In this document: piece by piece, positions 44,817 to 46,196 of the stretch
Layout of the letters: the number at the start of each line of letters is the position of its first letter
Position numbering within the stretch: position 1 is the stretch's first letter
NCBI RefSeq assembly: GCF_050279675.1
Contig: NZ_JBNNUK010000024.1
Location: 1 to 46,196 of the forward strand
DNA from: Viridibacillus sp050279675
GTDB lineage: Bacteria > Bacillota > Bacilli > Bacillales_A > Planococcaceae
Direction of reading: 5' to 3'
DNA length: 46,196 nt
The notes under the pieces: generated by a model
What the model saw: the letters and a program-made list of their open reading frames with translations, nothing else
The model's database searches: none
Told to the model about the DNA's origin: nothing
Position numbers and translations under genes: made by a program

Positions 44817-45094
44817 TTACCTTGCCCCCTTTACTAAATTATAGCGTAATATGTAATATTTGGTTTGTATTTATTGGATTTTTTGTATAATTAAAATTAA
44901 TTTTCAATAGCATTATTGATCACCATAGTTAGTAAAGTCAGTATACTAGAGATTTATTAGTAATAAGAAGAATAATAATAGACATAGAATGACGACAATA
45001 TCACGTTAATTTGAAAAAACATCTTAATAAAAAAGGATATTTATATTAAATATAGAAGTTAATGTTAAGTTGAATTTTTGGAGGTTATTAGAAA

Positions 45095-46075
45095 ATGAAA
45101 ATCATGATTAAAAATCTTCCAGACTATGAGGTAGCTTATATTAGGCATTTTGGAAGTTATTTTGAACCTAGTAATCATTGGGAAAGACTAGGGGAGTGGG
45201 CAGCGAGGAATGGATTATTTCCACCCACTCAAAATTATATAGGACTGTCTATTGATAATCCTGAATTTGTAGCTCCGGAATTGTGTAGACACGATGCTTG
45301 TATTACATTACCAAAGGATTTTGTAAAAGAAGAGCACTCGGAAATACAATTTAAAACAATAACAGGGGGACTGTATGCTCTATACCAGTTCTATGATACA
45401 CCTGATAAATTAGCAAACGCTTATCAAGCCGTTTTTGGAGATTGGATACCTCAAAGTGACTATGTTGCAGATGATAAGGTTTGCCTTGAATTTAGTATGA
45501 ATAACCCTTTAGATGATCCAGATGGGAAATGCAAAGTCGATTTGTATGTACCTATTAAGAAAAAGCTATCTAAAGATGAATTAATTACAGAATTTGAGCA
45601 GGCACAAGATTGGGTAATTAGCTTGAAAAAGCATTCTGAGAATGATTTTTTCAAACCTATTGCAAAAGATAAATGGTCTGTAGCAGAAATTATTGGGCAC
45701 TTAGCATATTGGGATAAATATGTACTGGAAGAAATCCTGCCAAATATGAAACAGAATGCTGATATTAAGAGTATAGACTTTCAAAAATTGAATGATCAGG
45801 CGTCTAACTATGCTTTATCAGGTATATCTGATATGAGCCTAATAGATCAATTTGTAGAAGGCAGAGAACGTCTAGTAGCCGAATTAAAAGGCAAATCTGA
45901 CGCTGAATTTTATGTGCAATTTAAAATCAATGGAGATGAAGTTGACCCAGATTCAGGTGCGCCTTTTTCAATGTATAGCTATATTAGTAGTTTTATTTGG
46001 CATGATAACCATCACAAAAAGCAAATAATTGCATTTTTTAATAGTAAGTACTCTAAAGATTTTCAGGTGAAATAA
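45095..46075 (+). CDS. GyrI-like effector domain fused to a DinB domain
   Basis: A 326-residue cytosolic fusion. Residues 1-157 are a GyrI-like small-molecule-binding domain (EVAYIRHFGSYFEPSNHWERL shown in part; VDLYVPIKKK at its end), normally the ligand part of AraC regulators. Residues 158-326 are a DinB four-helix domain with metal ligands H202 (IGHLAYWD), H303 and H307 (HDNHH). There is no DNA-binding domain. DinB proteins include bacillithiol/mycothiol S-transferases, so a role in binding and conjugating toxic compounds is plausible. GGAGG (45080-45084) precedes the ATG. No operon partner; the IS element follows 28 bases after the stop. Confidence 0.87.
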   Translation: MKIMIKNLPDYEVAYIRHFGSYFEPSNHWERLGEWAARNGLFPPTQNYIGLSIDNPEFVAPELCRHDACITLPKDFVKEEHSEIQFKTITGGLYALYQFYDTPDKLANAYQAVFGDWIPQSDYVADDKVCLEFSMNNPLDDPDGKCKVDLYVPIKKKLSKDELITEFEQAQDWVISLKKHSENDFFKPIAKDKWSVAEIIGHLAYWDKYVLEEILPNMKQNADIKSIDFQKLNDQASNYALSGISDMSLIDQFVEGRERLVAELKGKSDAEFYVQFKINGDEVDPDSGAPFSMYSYISSFIWHDNHHKKQIIAFFNSKYSKDFQVK

Positions 46076-46109
46076 GAAACAGGAGTTAAGCCGTGTTAAT
46101 ATTGAACTG

Positions 46110-46154
46110 CCCCGTAAAAGTTAGACACCATTCTAACTTTTACGGGGGTTTTTT
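46110..46154 (+). terminator. IS-end hairpin acting as a terminator
   Basis: CCCCGTAAAAGTTAG (46110-46124) pairs perfectly over 15 bp with CTAACTTTTACGGGG (46133-46147), loop ACACCATT, then GTTTTTTT. It lies at the very end of the IS and would stop transcription entering from the upstream gene before the transposase. Confidence 0.85.
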
Positions 46155-46155
46155 T

Positions 46156-46196
46156 ATGGCAAAAGTACGAGTTGAACAACGTATTCAAGCGGTTCA
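46156..46196 (+). CDS. Probable IS3-family OrfA transposase, N-terminal fragment
   Basis: Only 13 codons are present (MAKVRVEQRIQAV) before the window ends. They fit the start of an IS3-type OrfA helix-turn-helix protein, and the terminal repeat directly upstream supports this. No ribosome site is obvious between the T run and the ATG, and the hairpin may also mask it. Confidence 0.55.
   Translation, partial: MAKVRVEQRIQAV

Larger units (their letters stand above)
46104..46196 (+). mobile_element. Left end of an IS3-family insertion sequence (truncated by window edge)
   Basis: The left terminal repeat begins near TGAACTGCCCCGTAAAAGTT, in the style of IS150-group IS3 elements, and is followed by a short leader and the start of a transposase gene. 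The rest lies outside the window. Confidence 0.7.

Noticed and set aside
1..46196. Whole window as a composite transposon bounded by IS3 elements
   Set aside because: The visible IS ends differ in sequence, and the interior is largely ordinary chromosomal genes with their own terminators.

Overview
The window looks like chromosomal DNA of a low-GC, spore-forming Gram-positive bacterium, most likely a Lysinibacillus/Solibacillus-type member of the Bacillales. The evidence is its AT-rich sequence, strong AGGAGG-type ribosome sites, tight rho-independent hairpins, a TagG/TagH-type wall-polymer exporter, an orphan sporulation-type histidine kinase, DUF1540- and DUF3889-like small proteins and a PurBox-type operator. 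Species cannot be fixed from the sequence alone. No rRNA, tRNA or CRISPR array was seen.

Layout. Bases 1-93 are the tail of an IS3-family element and 46104-46196 the left end of another, so the window is cut inside a mobile element on both sides. From the left: a calcium-type P-ATPase; a 0.7 kb gap with a GC-rich Bacillales repeat; a purine permease under a probable PurR operator; a GATC-type restriction-modification island (5.2-9.2 kb) made of a Sau3AI-like endonuclease, an unrecognised second nuclease-like protein and a C5-cytosine methylase; then housekeeping genes (Maf, patatin-like lipase, S9 peptidase, M15 peptidase). At 14.3-18.3 kb lie an unknown protein with two similar halves, a membrane-anchored MutS-like ATPase, a headless polymorphic-toxin tail and a probable immunity gene.

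From 19.1 to 27.8 kb a single-strand cluster encodes a cell-surface polysaccharide system: two GT4-type glycosyltransferases, a small helical protein, a large two-domain glycosyltransferase, a UDP-ManNAc dehydrogenase and a TagG/TagH-type ABC exporter. Together these would make an acidic-sugar (ManNAcA-like) glycan in the cytoplasm and export it. The 2-epimerase and the first membrane transferase are not in the window.

The right third is mixed: a MarR/quinone-reductase divergon with two operators, a YfiH-type protein, an orphan histidine kinase, a SUMF1-domain protein, an SWIM-SNF2 helicase, a SAM methyltransferase, small proteins, a TetR-amino-acid ABC transporter-OsmC unit, the TldD/TldE protease pair and a GyrI-like/DinB fusion protein.

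The strongest candidates for something undescribed are the PUA-like plus PD-(D/E)XK protein inside the Sau3AI-type island, the MutS-like ATPase beside the decayed toxin/immunity module, the wall-glycan cluster with its fused transferase, and the GyrI-DinB fusion. Two genes have ribosome-site placements that point to unusual start codons.
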